Assembly (NCBI GenBank): GCA_946530965.1
Contig: CAMNAK010000002.1
Coordinates: 62,001-126,000, forward strand
Direction: 5' to 3'
DNA from: an uncultured Candidatus Saccharibacteria bacterium
GTDB lineage: Bacteria; Patescibacteriota; Saccharimonadia; Saccharimonadales; Saccharimonadaceae
Length of the DNA: 64,000 nt
This document shows, one piece after another, positions 36,586 to 47,740 of this stretch. Position numbers and translations under genes: made by a program. Within the stretch, counting starts at the first letter, position 1. Every line of letters begins with the position of its first letter. The notes beneath the pieces were generated by a model, which was not told the origin of the DNA, ran no database searches, and saw only the letters and a program-made list of their open reading frames with translations.

Positions 36586-36614
36586 TTGACTTTTATCCTA
36601 AAAAATGGTATAAA
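36586..36614 (+). promoter_or_regulatory. Promoter TTGACT-17-TATAAA
   Basis: ttgact tttatcctaaaaaatgg tataaa. Confidence 0.65.
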
Positions 36615-36681
36615 CTCTACATCAGACGCATGTCCGCGAACCTTTCGGTTCTCCACCACTTTAGAGAGGAGGTGAATTCAC

Positions 36682-36969
36682 ATGGCCGAGAGATTTCTTA
36701 TGCTCGAGCAATTGCTTACTGCCGATGGCTACGAGTGCTCCTACGAGCAACATCCCGAGATGAGCTCATTCTTCCTGCTTCATTCGAAGCATGGCAATGT
36801 TCTCTTTGGTGTTGGTATCCATAATGGCAGAATCGCCGTCGTCCGCTTTAGCCATCTTGATGGCAAGAACGGCACAATTGCGATTGTTTCCGAGCTGGCA
36901 GATGCAGTAGCGGTTAGTACTGCAATTGAGCTGCTCGCTCACGGCGCTGTGAAAATCAATGCTGCATAA
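36682..36969 (+). CDS. Orphan 95 aa protein
   Basis: GGAGGTG SD; leader hairpin gaacctttcggttc; own promoter. Confidence 0.65.
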   Translation: MAERFLMLEQLLTADGYECSYEQHPEMSSFFLLHSKHGNVLFGVGIHNGRIAVVRFSHLDGKNGTIAIVSELADAVAVSTAIELLAHGAVKINAA

Positions 36970-37015
36970 TCTGCCACACAATTAATCCCCCAGGCGAATC
37001 GCTTGGGGGATTTTA

Positions 37016-37549
37016 CTAATCTACGATTCCTTTCGTAGAAATCTTCTTTCCAGTCTCAAGATGCCTATAAAACTCATCTGAGCTTAAATTCATGAGTGGC
37101 TCTGGATAGTCATAAATCGCAATTCTATCCTTGTCATAATCATCTGGTAGAGGAAAATCTTTTATCCAATCCTTCATAGCCGCCTTCAGCAATTCTTCTA
37201 GACTACCGAACTTATAAACCCCTGCCTTGCGTCCCCAAGCATGCTCTAGCCAGAACCAATCATTATCTTCATGTACAACAATAAAAGTATGCGATGGCAT
37301 TTCTTTTTCGCCATAATACACAAATGCAATACGTTTAAACTCGCAAGTATCACCAAGCACCCAAGCCTCGTATTCTACCTGATCCCAGCAAACACCTAGC
37401 TTCGTCGAAAGAAGATCGGACTTTAATTGCAAACGATATTCTTCGGCGAATTTCTTCCCTATTCTTTCGTGTTTTTCGCCATCATAGCCAACCCAACCAT
37501 ATTTAATTGTTTTCATTAGCTTCAATAATCGTTCCAAATCTTCTTGCAT
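37016..37549 (-). CDS. Transglutaminase-like-fold protein
   Basis: GVCWDQVEYEAWVL, HTFIVVHEDNDWFWLEHAWG (Cys-His-Asp-like arrangement). Confidence 0.55.
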   Translation of the reverse strand: MQEDLERLLKLMKTIKYGWVGYDGEKHERIGKKFAEEYRLQLKSDLLSTKLGVCWDQVEYEAWVLGDTCEFKRIAFVYYGEKEMPSHTFIVVHEDNDWFWLEHAWGRKAGVYKFGSLEELLKAAMKDWIKDFPLPDDYDKDRIAIYDYPEPLMNLSSDEFYRHLETGKKISTKGIVD

Positions 37550-37588
37550 ACTTGTTAGCTATATTAACACTCTTGATATAATTACTGC

Positions 37589-38218
37589 ATGAAACAATCA
37601 AAACTAATTCTTTTCGACTGGGGCGGCATTGTAGATAGCCATAAAACCGGCTATTCCTTCTTTAAGGCCTATCAAGACGTCTTTTCTAAACTCGGTTACA
37701 CAGGCGAGGATATTCTAGAATCAAAAATCCTAGACAAATACGACATCACTTCCGCAAGAACCCTAGAAGAACTTGAGACAAAATACAATCAAATCAAAGC
37801 CGACTTGAGATTATCTGGAAACTTCGAAGATTTTAAACAAAACTTCCTAGAACATCTTTCAAAAACCGATTATTATCCAGAAGTTTCAAGCTACGAAACC
37901 AGCCTAAAAGATCGTTGTAGTATCGGTATCCTGTCCAACCTCATCGTTCTCGACAAAGAGCGCATTTCGAAACAGCTCAACCTCGAAGATTATGATTATC
38001 TATTCTTCTCTTTCGATCTTGGCTTATCAAAACCAAATCCACAAATCTATAGTCGCATTAACGAGCAAGTTTCAATCTCGCCAGAAAATATCCTCTTCCT
38101 AGACGATACGGAAGCTAACGTTACTGCAGCCAAAAACGCTGGTTGGAGATCTGCCCGTGTCAGCGGCCTAGAACTGCCAAAAATCAAAGAATACTGTGAA
38201 GCTTTCCTGCAAAACTAA
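37589..38218 (+). CDS. HAD-family hydrolase
   Basis: LILFDWGGIVD, ILSNL, GLSKPNPQIY, FLDDTEANVTAAKNAGW. Confidence 0.85.
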   Translation: MKQSKLILFDWGGIVDSHKTGYSFFKAYQDVFSKLGYTGEDILESKILDKYDITSARTLEELETKYNQIKADLRLSGNFEDFKQNFLEHLSKTDYYPEVSSYETSLKDRCSIGILSNLIVLDKERISKQLNLEDYDYLFFSFDLGLSKPNPQIYSRINEQVSISPENILFLDDTEANVTAAKNAGWRSARVSGLELPKIKEYCEAFLQN

Positions 38219-38257
38219 TCATCAAAAAACCACCAGCAAAACTGGTGGTTTTTTTGT

Positions 38258-39112
38258 TTAGCGAATGTCTATATTACCAACGTCTGCTTTAACAGTAAGA
38301 TTAACATCGGCCTTTGGATTGCCGCCATTAACACTACTATTGCCAACACTCTTGTCTACATCTACGCGTACGTCGCCAACGTTATTAATTTTGATATTGC
38401 CAACATCGACGATAACCGTAGAATCTTCCTTAATGCTCAGATTATCAATTTCGACATTTCCCGTATCATTCTTTACGTAAAGCTTGTTTGTACATTCGTT
38501 AATGCGAAGATCGCCAGCATCAATTTCAACATTAATGTTTTCTGCGCCCTTGATTTCTACTTTGCCAGTATCGACATTTGCCGCAATAGCTTTTAGTTTG
38601 CCAATTTTATTATTGCCAGCATCGGCATCAAGTTCTAGGCTAGCTTTCTCAAAATCATCGATATCAATGTCGCCCGCATCGGATTTGATTTTAAAATCGC
38701 CCTCATAATTTTCAGGCAAGACAATATCAATCGTGCTCTTCTTTTGGCCAAAGCAAATAAAGTGGCATTCTTCCTTAGCATAAATATCAATCGAGCTATC
38801 ATTCTTCTCGGCAGAAACCTTTACTTTCTCTTCCGCTAAGATATGTACCTTAACTTTTTCTGCGCCGTCAGTGCTCTTTGAAATATGAATATTTGCAGTA
38901 TCACTATCCGAGCTAATCAAATTAACATTATCTAGCTCAAATTCTTTCTCGAGCGCCAAGTGATCGCTTTCGCCCAAGCTAAAGCCACCAAAGTTGAAAC
39001 CACCAAAATGACCAATAGCAAAGACAAGAAATACACCAAGACTAGCAGCGATAAGAAATAAAACAATGATTCCTGCAATCAAGCCTCCACGATTATTCTT
39101 CGTCATCGTCAA
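38258..39112 (-). CDS. DUF4097-like putative adhesin with N-terminal TM
   Basis: Repetitive beta pattern (DAGDIDIDDF, DTGKVEIKGA, DVGNIKINNV). Confidence 0.65.
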   Translation of the reverse strand: MTMTKNNRGGLIAGIIVLFLIAASLGVFLVFAIGHFGGFNFGGFSLGESDHLALEKEFELDNVNLISSDSDTANIHISKSTDGAEKVKVHILAEEKVKVSAEKNDSSIDIYAKEECHFICFGQKKSTIDIVLPENYEGDFKIKSDAGDIDIDDFEKASLELDADAGNNKIGKLKAIAANVDTGKVEIKGAENINVEIDAGDLRINECTNKLYVKNDTGNVEIDNLSIKEDSTVIVDVGNIKINNVGDVRVDVDKSVGNSSVNGGNPKADVNLTVKADVGNIDIR

Positions 39113-39767
39113 CGTCCTTTCCTGTAGTTAACATAATAATTAGTTTTGCGGCCTGGCTAAGTACGGCATAGATGATCCAAATAATCCAAGTAATATGCCA
39201 TGCCATAGTCATGAAGCTTACAAGCAGATAGACAGCCAAAGTCGAAAATGCCAAAACACTATCAATAGTCTTATATAGCTTTTTCTCTTTTGTATCAGCT
39301 ATCTTTTTATGAGATTTCTTCTTATAAATAATTGAAGAATAAATAATAATGAGCGTTGCAACTGCGAATAATAGAATAAAGATCGCACTAGCAACTACTG
39401 GACTAATCTGCATAACTGGAATCGCAATCATGATAAATGCAATTGCGACGAAGTATAGTAGGACACCGCCAAGAATACCTGTTAGTTTCTTCTTTGCCAT
39501 AATCCTTTCATCTTGTTCCTCTGAACGGGCAAAGTTATTCTCGGCGATTTCTTTTTCTGCTCCTTCGGTTCCACCATCATGTAACAATTCATCAGGTGTT
39601 ACATTATATAGTCCACAAAGTGGTAATACCTTATCTAGATCTGGACTAGATTGGCCGGTTTCCCACTTCGAAACTGTTTGCCTTGTTACTTCGAGCTTTT
39701 CTGCAACCTCTTCTTGCGAAAGGCCAGCAAGCTTGCGAAGCTTTGTTAATCTTTCTGGTAATGTCAT
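39093..39767 (-). CDS. XRE-family HTH regulator with membrane domain
   Basis: LTKLRKLAGLSQEEVAEKLEVTRQTVSKWETGQSSPDLDKVL, four TM segments; overlaps the DUF4097 gene. Confidence 0.85.
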   Translation of the reverse strand: MTLPERLTKLRKLAGLSQEEVAEKLEVTRQTVSKWETGQSSPDLDKVLPLCGLYNVTPDELLHDGGTEGAEKEIAENNFARSEEQDERIMAKKKLTGILGGVLLYFVAIAFIMIAIPVMQISPVVASAIFILLFAVATLIIIYSSIIYKKKSHKKIADTKEKKLYKTIDSVLAFSTLAVYLLVSFMTMAWHITWIIWIIYAVLSQAAKLIIMLTTGKDVDDDEE

Positions 39768-39948
39768 ATAAATGTTCCTTAAATTAAATAATTTATGCCT
39801 TAATTATATGGTTGCGCAACGAAAACTACCACCAACTACGCCTTACATTTCCGCAACAAAAGTTAACATTTGGGACTTTTTTATCGATTTTTTACAAATT
39901 TCAACAAAAAATACCCGCATTTCTGCGGATATTTCCAGCTAATGGAGT

Positions 39949-40383
39949 CTAAGCTGCATAAGCAACGTTTCTAGCGATCGCCTGCTCGGCAAGTCTACTA
40001 GCACGCTCATTATCATCGATACTAGAATTAACAGAATGCTTTACGCGTGCACGCTCTTCTGCTTTCTTACCATCATTCCATCTATCTAGCGTACCGACAA
40101 GATAGCCCGTAATACGACGCAAACGCTCAAACTTACCACCAAAGTATTGGTCATGAGATTCGAAATACTTCTTCGCGATATCTTCGTTGCCATACTTTGC
40201 AAGCAAAGCCGTTCCCAACTCCACGAGAACGCTCACGTGCATATTTTCGTATTGATCAACGCTTTTGAGAGCTTCTTTGATTGCCTTCTCCGGAACATCC
40301 GCAAGAGTTTTGAGCGACTTCGCATAACGCTCAAAGTCGAAGCTCTTTTTATCGCGTGCATCAAAATAAATGATATTCTTCAT
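39949..40383 (-). CDS. Hypothetical 144 aa helical protein
   Basis: Intact ORF, downstream hairpin. Confidence 0.6.
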   Translation of the reverse strand: MKNIIYFDARDKKSFDFERYAKSLKTLADVPEKAIKEALKSVDQYENMHVSVLVELGTALLAKYGNEDIAKKYFESHDQYFGGKFERLRRITGYLVGTLDRWNDGKKAEERARVKHSVNSSIDDNERASRLAEQAIARNVAYAA

Positions 40384-40594
40384 AACCCCATCCTTGTCTT
40401 GGTTTATCGTTTTTGCTTTAGCTTTGCGCTACGCTGCTTTTGCTTATTACTTCTTAGCGTGCGTTGTTGCTTATGCTTTTATTCTAAACCCTAGATATAG
40501 TGTGTGTCAATAGTTTCTTCACACCATATCTAGTTATAGGGGCAATAAAAATCGGCCACATATATAGTGGCCGAACACAAAGTAGGTGAACTTA

Positions 40595-41617
40595 TTAGCT
40601 TGCAAGCATTTCGCTGCCAGGGTCTGAAATTGCAGCATGAGCCATCGAAACTGCATGTTCGAAACTATCTGCAACAGCCATAAAGCCGCTTGCGTGACAG
40701 AACGTACCGCCTTCGACAAAATCATCAAGCTCTTCGTTGCGCTTTCCGCGCCAGTTTGCCGGCATTAGCATTCTGCTCTTGCCAGATTCGTCCCGTGGGG
40801 ACATTACGATATAGCAGCCCTCGTCACGATTGGATGGAAATACTGCCAACATGATTTTTCTTGCCTTGGGATTATCAGAGCTGATTACATACTCTTCCCA
40901 TGGAAGATACTTGGGAAGAATCAGAACTCCGTCTTCAGATTTATTGATTGCTGATTCTACCGTAGAAATCGCCGAAATCTTCGCTGTTTCACAAACCATC
41001 ATTCTATCAAATATTCCACCCGCAAAATCGACCGCCTTAATAAAGCAACGATTCTGAGATTCGATAGTCTGACTGTCTTTCCAAACCGGATTAAACTCTC
41101 CAATCAATTCATCGAGGTTCATTATAGGCATCTCGTTTACAATCTCAGGGAATTGCCCATTATCCCCTGCATCAATGACCTGCACTAATTTTTTATCTAT
41201 CGCAGCCCAAAGACGCTTTGTCAAATCCTCTGATTTTGAAAAGACGTTTTTACAAATCAACATTCCGAACTCTTTCCAAATCAGACCAACAGATGAGTAA
41301 TAGATGCCATTATCTCGTTTTCCGTTTCGCCCTAACTGATGATGATCATAATCACGACCGCCGATATCATAGAGGAATTTACCCTTCGTGTTCATGTCGC
41401 CCATGATTTCAGGAATACGACAAAGCACAAAAGAATCACTCGAAAACTTCCCTGCCAAAGCACCAAGCTCATCATCCTTGATAAGGCCATGCTTATAGGC
41501 GTCACGAAGTTCGAGTAAAATAGCAGTCGCCATAACTTCGTCCGCATGGAACTTTCCACTATGCGTAACGAAAGTAGCATCATCAAAACTAGAAAACTCA
41601 ATCATTGTTCTTATCAC
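40595..41617 (-). CDS. MYG1-family (UPF0160, DHH-like) hydrolase
   Basis: FVTHSGKFHADEVMATAILLEL, YDIGGRDYDHHQLGRNGKRDNGIYYSSVGLIWKEFG. Confidence 0.85.
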   Translation of the reverse strand: MIRTMIEFSSFDDATFVTHSGKFHADEVMATAILLELRDAYKHGLIKDDELGALAGKFSSDSFVLCRIPEIMGDMNTKGKFLYDIGGRDYDHHQLGRNGKRDNGIYYSSVGLIWKEFGMLICKNVFSKSEDLTKRLWAAIDKKLVQVIDAGDNGQFPEIVNEMPIMNLDELIGEFNPVWKDSQTIESQNRCFIKAVDFAGGIFDRMMVCETAKISAISTVESAINKSEDGVLILPKYLPWEEYVISSDNPKARKIMLAVFPSNRDEGCYIVMSPRDESGKSRMLMPANWRGKRNEELDDFVEGGTFCHASGFMAVADSFEHAVSMAHAAISDPGSEMLAS

Positions 41618-41741
41618 CGTACTTTCTTACAAAATGTGCACCCTTTACAACTCGTAAAAAGCTTATATATTATGGCACAGCTTAACCAAAATAACAAGCC
41701 CAGCTTTGCCAAAACAGATAAAAAATTGTATAATATCCCCT

Positions 41742-42764
41742 ATGTTAGTTTCAGATTATAACTATAATCTTCCAGATGAGTGTATTGCTAAAGAACCGCC
41801 AAAAACTCGCGGCACTACTCGCCTTCTTGTCCTAGACAAGAATAATGGCAATATCACAGATTCTCGTTACGCCAAGTTGGCAGATTTTCTTGAGCCGGGC
41901 GATTTGGTCATCCTTAACGATACTCGCGTCATGCGCGCTAGGCTTTTTGCCAAGCTCCCAAACGATCATCCACGCGAACTAGTCGTTCTTGAAAAGCACA
42001 AAAGCGATCTAAACTCCGTCATGTACCATGGCAAGCTTCGTGCTGGCGATATTTTGACTATCCTTGACAAACGCGATGGCGAAAAGACCGAGGATACTGT
42101 TACAATTCGCGAAATCCTCGGTAACGGCACCGCTACTGTCAGCTCTTCCCGCCCGCTAGTAGACATTGTCGAAGATCATGGTTCTGTCCCGTTGCCACCA
42201 TATCTTCACCGCGATGCAACCCCAGAAGATATTAAGCGTTATCAGACCGTCTGGGCCAAACAGCTCGGCTCTGCTGCTGCTCCAACTGCCAGCCTCAATA
42301 TGACCAACCAGCTCATGGACGAGCTCAAAGAAAAAGGTATTGATATTAAATATCTTACCCTTCACGTTGGCCTTGGCACTTTCTTGCCTATCCGTAGCGA
42401 CAAAGTCGAAGAACACCATATGCATTCCGAATGGTTCCATATTCCAGAAGAGACTTTGAAAGCCATCGAAGAAACCAAGAAAGCCGGACATAAAGTCGTT
42501 GCCGTTGGCACTACCGTTACTAGAACCCTAGAATTCTACGCCAAAACTGGCAAAACCGAAGGCGAAGACGATATCTTTATTTACCCTGGCTTCAAGTTCC
42601 AGATTGTTGATGCATTGCTTACGAATTTCCATGCGCCAAAATCTACCGTTCTCATGCTCGCAAGTGCATTCGCTGGCTGGGAAAATCTCAAACCAGCCTA
42701 CAATCACGCTGTCGAATCCGGCTACAAGCTCCTCAGCTACGGTGACTCAATGCTCATCAAATAG
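41742..42764 (+). CDS. queA: S-adenosylmethionine:tRNA ribosyltransferase-isomerase
   Basis: MLVSDYNYNLPDECIAKEPPKTRGTTRLLVLDK, LHVGLGTFLPIRSDKVEEHHMHSEW; start chosen next to the -10 box. Confidence 0.93.
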   Translation: MLVSDYNYNLPDECIAKEPPKTRGTTRLLVLDKNNGNITDSRYAKLADFLEPGDLVILNDTRVMRARLFAKLPNDHPRELVVLEKHKSDLNSVMYHGKLRAGDILTILDKRDGEKTEDTVTIREILGNGTATVSSSRPLVDIVEDHGSVPLPPYLHRDATPEDIKRYQTVWAKQLGSAAAPTASLNMTNQLMDELKEKGIDIKYLTLHVGLGTFLPIRSDKVEEHHMHSEWFHIPEETLKAIEETKKAGHKVVAVGTTVTRTLEFYAKTGKTEGEDDIFIYPGFKFQIVDALLTNFHAPKSTVLMLASAFAGWENLKPAYNHAVESGYKLLSYGDSMLIK

Positions 42765-42785
42765 CTCGTGCTATAATTAGCCCAA

Positions 42786-43523
42786 ATGCCAACCATTTTT
42801 ATTCCGAACCATCCTCATCAGGTCTATGGCCTGCTTATTATTGTTGCGCTTCTAATTGGCGAATTCTTTATCTATATACAACTCAGGAACCAAAAAGCGC
42901 CATCAAGGTTCGCCTTTATCTATTGCCTCTGCTCCATTATCTCTATTTATATCTTTAGCATCCTAGCCAACCTAATTCTTTTCCAGCAAATCGGCCTCGC
43001 CTCTGTTGGCGCCGCAGCTGGAATAATTCTCTGTGCCTTCGTTTTTGAAAGATACCAAAATAATCCAAAATTCTTGAGACTGCTCGGCACCCCAAATATG
43101 CTAAAACTACCAAAACAAGCAATTGTCACTTCAAGCATCATCGCTTTGCCTCTTCTATATTCAATCGCAAAGCTCGCTTGCCTCTCCGCCTCTTGCTGCC
43201 ACGGCATTAATTACAATGGTCCTTTTGCCGTTAACTACGAATGGCTACCAGAAGCTAGCTTCTTCCCGATCCAACTGCTAGAAACCATCGTCTTTCTTGC
43301 AATTTTCCTAAGCCTCACTCGTATCAAAAATCAAACAACCAGAGCCTACGCAACTCTAATCATTTGCATAACTATAAAACTCCTCCTGGATTTCTTGCGC
43401 TACAATCACGAAACCGCAATTATCTCCGCAAACCAGATAGCCTGCCTCGCCGCCCTAATTCTCCTGCTGCTCTATAAAAAGTATTGGCGAAAAATCGAAA
43501 AGATATTATCACATCGTATTTAG
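42786..43523 (+). CDS. Lgt-like (prolipoprotein diacylglyceryl transferase family) membrane protein
   Basis: Multi-TM, LACLSASCCHGINYNGPFAV, FFPIQLLETIVFL. Confidence 0.65.
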   Translation: MPTIFIPNHPHQVYGLLIIVALLIGEFFIYIQLRNQKAPSRFAFIYCLCSIISIYIFSILANLILFQQIGLASVGAAAGIILCAFVFERYQNNPKFLRLLGTPNMLKLPKQAIVTSSIIALPLLYSIAKLACLSASCCHGINYNGPFAVNYEWLPEASFFPIQLLETIVFLAIFLSLTRIKNQTTRAYATLIICITIKLLLDFLRYNHETAIISANQIACLAALILLLLYKKYWRKIEKILSHRI

Positions 43524-43542
43524 AAATCGTCAAATAAGATGA

Positions 43543-44685
<1,143 letters not shown>

Positions 44686-44785
44686 TCAAAAAACGGCTAA
44701 ATAAAAGCCGTTTTTTGTTGAGTAAAAGAAAATCCCCCTGGGAGGTGGAGGGACTTTCATAAGATTTAGGTCATTTTTTTTAGAT

Positions 44786-44824
44786 TATGCCGACCATGGG
44801 AGAGGTGTCGGCATAATCTTTATT
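44786..44824. terminator. Terminator of surface protein C
   Basis: agattatgccgac...gtcggcataatct 13-bp stem. Confidence 0.75.
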
Positions 44825-44833
44825 AATTAGTTT

Positions 44834-47527
44834 TTATTTGCGTCCGAAGAAGCGGCGTGCTGCTACCGACAAAGCTGCAAAGCCTGCGGTTACTGCACCA
44901 GCAACTGTGAATATAGCTGCGCGAGTTTTATCTGCTGTATCTGGGTTACCAGTAATAGTAACTTTCCAGGTATAGACTTTACCATCAAGAGTAAGAGTTA
45001 CATAGCAGGTACCTGCTTTCTTACCAGTGATAGTACCATCGCTTGCGACTGTGCAGACATTTGTATCACTGCTGCTCCATTCGCCATTCTCTGCACCTTC
45101 TGGAAGATCAGTTGGTTTCTTAGATTCACCAACACCGATTTCTAGCGGTTCAGTTGTCTGGACTTCCCAGACTGTAGTGTCGCCAGTTTCTGGGTCGCGA
45201 GCAGTCACCTTACAAGTGCCACCGCCCTTAATTGCGGTAATTGCACCGCTGTCGCTTACTGTACAATAGTCACGACCTTCGATAACCGTCCAATCTAAAT
45301 CTTCTGGATTCTTACCATCGAGATCTTCTGGAGTCTTGGTTTCACCTACTGGGATGCTTAGTGGATCGCCTTCAGTGTAATCCTCAAGATCCGTAACATG
45401 GACATTAAAGACCTGAATATCATTTTCTTTATCAGATGCCTTTACGGTACATTCACCTGCAGAAAGACCCGAAATGACAATTGCGCCATCGATGATTTCT
45501 GCCGTACAGACATCATCACCATCGATAGAAACAATTTCGTAGCCTTCAGGAAGATCGCGTGGATGTGTTTTTTCGCCAACTTCTACGGCAATTTCATATG
45601 TCTCTGCAGGAAGAACTCTTACATCCTTGCGGCCATCATTGTCGTAATCACCATCAAGTTCAACTTCATCATGATTGACTGCCGGGAAGACGCCAGTATC
45701 ACTGTCTTTGTCATAGCCATCCGAGAAGTCGCCGCCATTTACTTCCATATTTGTTAGAGTTGGCTCAATTAGTGTACGAGTAATACCCATTGAACCTGTA
45801 CCCCAGTTACGGTGCTCGTTTCCTTCGCTATCTTTGAAGCGAGCAACTTCACCGATAGATCCTAATCCTTCTGGCAATTTGTCGTATTGATTGAGTAGCT
45901 TATTATCTTCCCAATCTTCTAGCGTATCCCAGACATAGAAGCGATCGGTTGTCTTGAAATCACCACCATTGATCGTCATCTTGCCCTGCCAGTTATTTGA
46001 GAAGGCAGCAATATGCTTTGCTTCGAAGGTACCACCGTTAATCGTATAGTTACCCCTTGGAGTCGTAGCGCTAGTATAATCTTCGCCACTAATAATGGAG
46101 CCATTGCTTATAAATGTACCGCCATCGATAGTAACATCTGCGCCATAAGTATGAATCAAAGCGTAGGTATCATTGTGCCAGATAGCATTATCGCCTTCCG
46201 GAGATGTTACGACATGCTCGAATTTTGTATCGGCGCCAGAGATAGTAATCGAACCATCGCTTTTACCACGAATAATGCTATCATTCCACATTGTCGCAGC
46301 CTTGCCTTCCTGTCTGAACGAGCCGCCCTGAATATCAATATTACCGCCTGCGATCTGGATATTATTGTAAGTACCACCCTTAAACGTTAAGTCGCCTTCG
46401 TTGATGATGTTGCGCATTTCGTCAATGTTCTTATTCTGAGTAGAACCACTCTCAACAGTCAAAGAAGCAACTAGCGGATCTTCTACGAGCGTATTTTTAT
46501 TAATAGTGATATCGTTATTGATATTTCCAGTAAACTTTACATGGCTTCCACCATTAATGCGCAATTCACTATTAAGGCTTCCTAGGTTTAGAGTGAGAGG
46601 ATTATCCTTCGTACCTACAGTAACAGGACTATCAGTACCAGTTTCGCTCATAGCCTCATCCTCTCTAGTACCAATTTCAAGATTAATACGTTCTGATGGT
46701 AGGTTCGTCTCAATATTACCTAGATCCAAAGCTTCTGTGCCAATATAGTGCGCATGGGCAGCAAAGTAATCATCACCGTACCTGTCAGGGTTATTGTAAT
46801 AAATATTGCCTTCAGCGTCTCTATCTTCGATATCTGAAACGTAAATAGTAAAATCACCAATAGTCTGATCGCCTTTTACGTATCTCAATTGAGTATTACC
46901 AACCTTCTGAGGTGTTACCAGGAAGGACATTTTTCCATTTTGATTAAAGATATTGCGGACAGTCAAATGGCTTGATTCACTATCTTCTTCTAGATGTGCT
47001 TCCGGATCAAAATCCAAATCCGTCTTAACTGTAAATATTTCTCCGGAATAAGTTGTATAAATCGAGTTCTGGTAGGCATATCCTGTTTCGGAGTTAAATT
47101 CAATTTCATATGTGCCTAGTTTTCCGGACTTATGAGAATCAGTAACCTGCTCGCAGGCCTGAATCATCTTATCTGCAGCACCATTATAGTTTGTTACGAA
47201 GTTCTGAAATGCCTCTTTATTCTTCAAGAGAACACCTGCGCCTTTAGAACCAGTCCTTCTATCACAGCCGAAATAATCATTTGGCTTAATTTTATGAAGA
47301 CCAGTTTCTTCTTCGGAAACTTCGTAAGTCCAGTAATCGTAGTTTTGACTCCAACCACCTACGACTGCTGGCAACTGACCATCAGCTTCAATGGAAAAAG
47401 TACCAATCTGCATCGTACCAGCAGCGTTAGCTGGAGCAGAATTGAATGCCGCGCCACTAATGGCAGCGGCTGCAGCCAAAGCTACAAGAGCTTTACTTTT
47501 TGCTTTTTGCACACCGAAATGCGCCAT
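44834..47527 (-). CDS. Large surface protein C (signal peptide, beta-helix-like region, three BIG2-like Ig domains, sorting-like C-term)
   Basis: NGGTFEAKHIA / NGGDFKTTDRF repeats; CTV...GTC Ig units; NPDTADKTRAAIFTVAGAVTAGFAALSVAARRFFGRK. Confidence 0.8.
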   Translation of the reverse strand: MAHFGVQKAKSKALVALAAAAAISGAAFNSAPANAAGTMQIGTFSIEADGQLPAVVGGWSQNYDYWTYEVSEEETGLHKIKPNDYFGCDRRTGSKGAGVLLKNKEAFQNFVTNYNGAADKMIQACEQVTDSHKSGKLGTYEIEFNSETGYAYQNSIYTTYSGEIFTVKTDLDFDPEAHLEEDSESSHLTVRNIFNQNGKMSFLVTPQKVGNTQLRYVKGDQTIGDFTIYVSDIEDRDAEGNIYYNNPDRYGDDYFAAHAHYIGTEALDLGNIETNLPSERINLEIGTREDEAMSETGTDSPVTVGTKDNPLTLNLGSLNSELRINGGSHVKFTGNINNDITINKNTLVEDPLVASLTVESGSTQNKNIDEMRNIINEGDLTFKGGTYNNIQIAGGNIDIQGGSFRQEGKAATMWNDSIIRGKSDGSITISGADTKFEHVVTSPEGDNAIWHNDTYALIHTYGADVTIDGGTFISNGSIISGEDYTSATTPRGNYTINGGTFEAKHIAAFSNNWQGKMTINGGDFKTTDRFYVWDTLEDWEDNKLLNQYDKLPEGLGSIGEVARFKDSEGNEHRNWGTGSMGITRTLIEPTLTNMEVNGGDFSDGYDKDSDTGVFPAVNHDEVELDGDYDNDGRKDVRVLPAETYEIAVEVGEKTHPRDLPEGYEIVSIDGDDVCTAEIIDGAIVISGLSAGECTVKASDKENDIQVFNVHVTDLEDYTEGDPLSIPVGETKTPEDLDGKNPEDLDWTVIEGRDYCTVSDSGAITAIKGGGTCKVTARDPETGDTTVWEVQTTEPLEIGVGESKKPTDLPEGAENGEWSSSDTNVCTVASDGTITGKKAGTCYVTLTLDGKVYTWKVTITGNPDTADKTRAAIFTVAGAVTAGFAALSVAARRFFGRK

Positions 47528-47740
47528 ATTTTTACCTCCCGCGAAATAAAGGTACAAATGTTTTTGTGTTTAATAATTGCCAAAAATTGACCTATTTCCG
47601 ACAACTATGTTTTTATTTCGCTTTTTTATTTTGACCTTTTGTAATTTCAATATAGCACAAGCTTTTTAGAAAATGCAAGACCTTTTTTAAATAATTCTCC
47701 CTACCCCAAATCCACATCTATACCATGCTACAATATCCTT

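Noticed and set aside
37016-37549. Toxin or effector role for the transglutaminase-like protein
   Set aside because: No secretion signal or partner antitoxin/immunity gene seen; kept only as a fold-level call.
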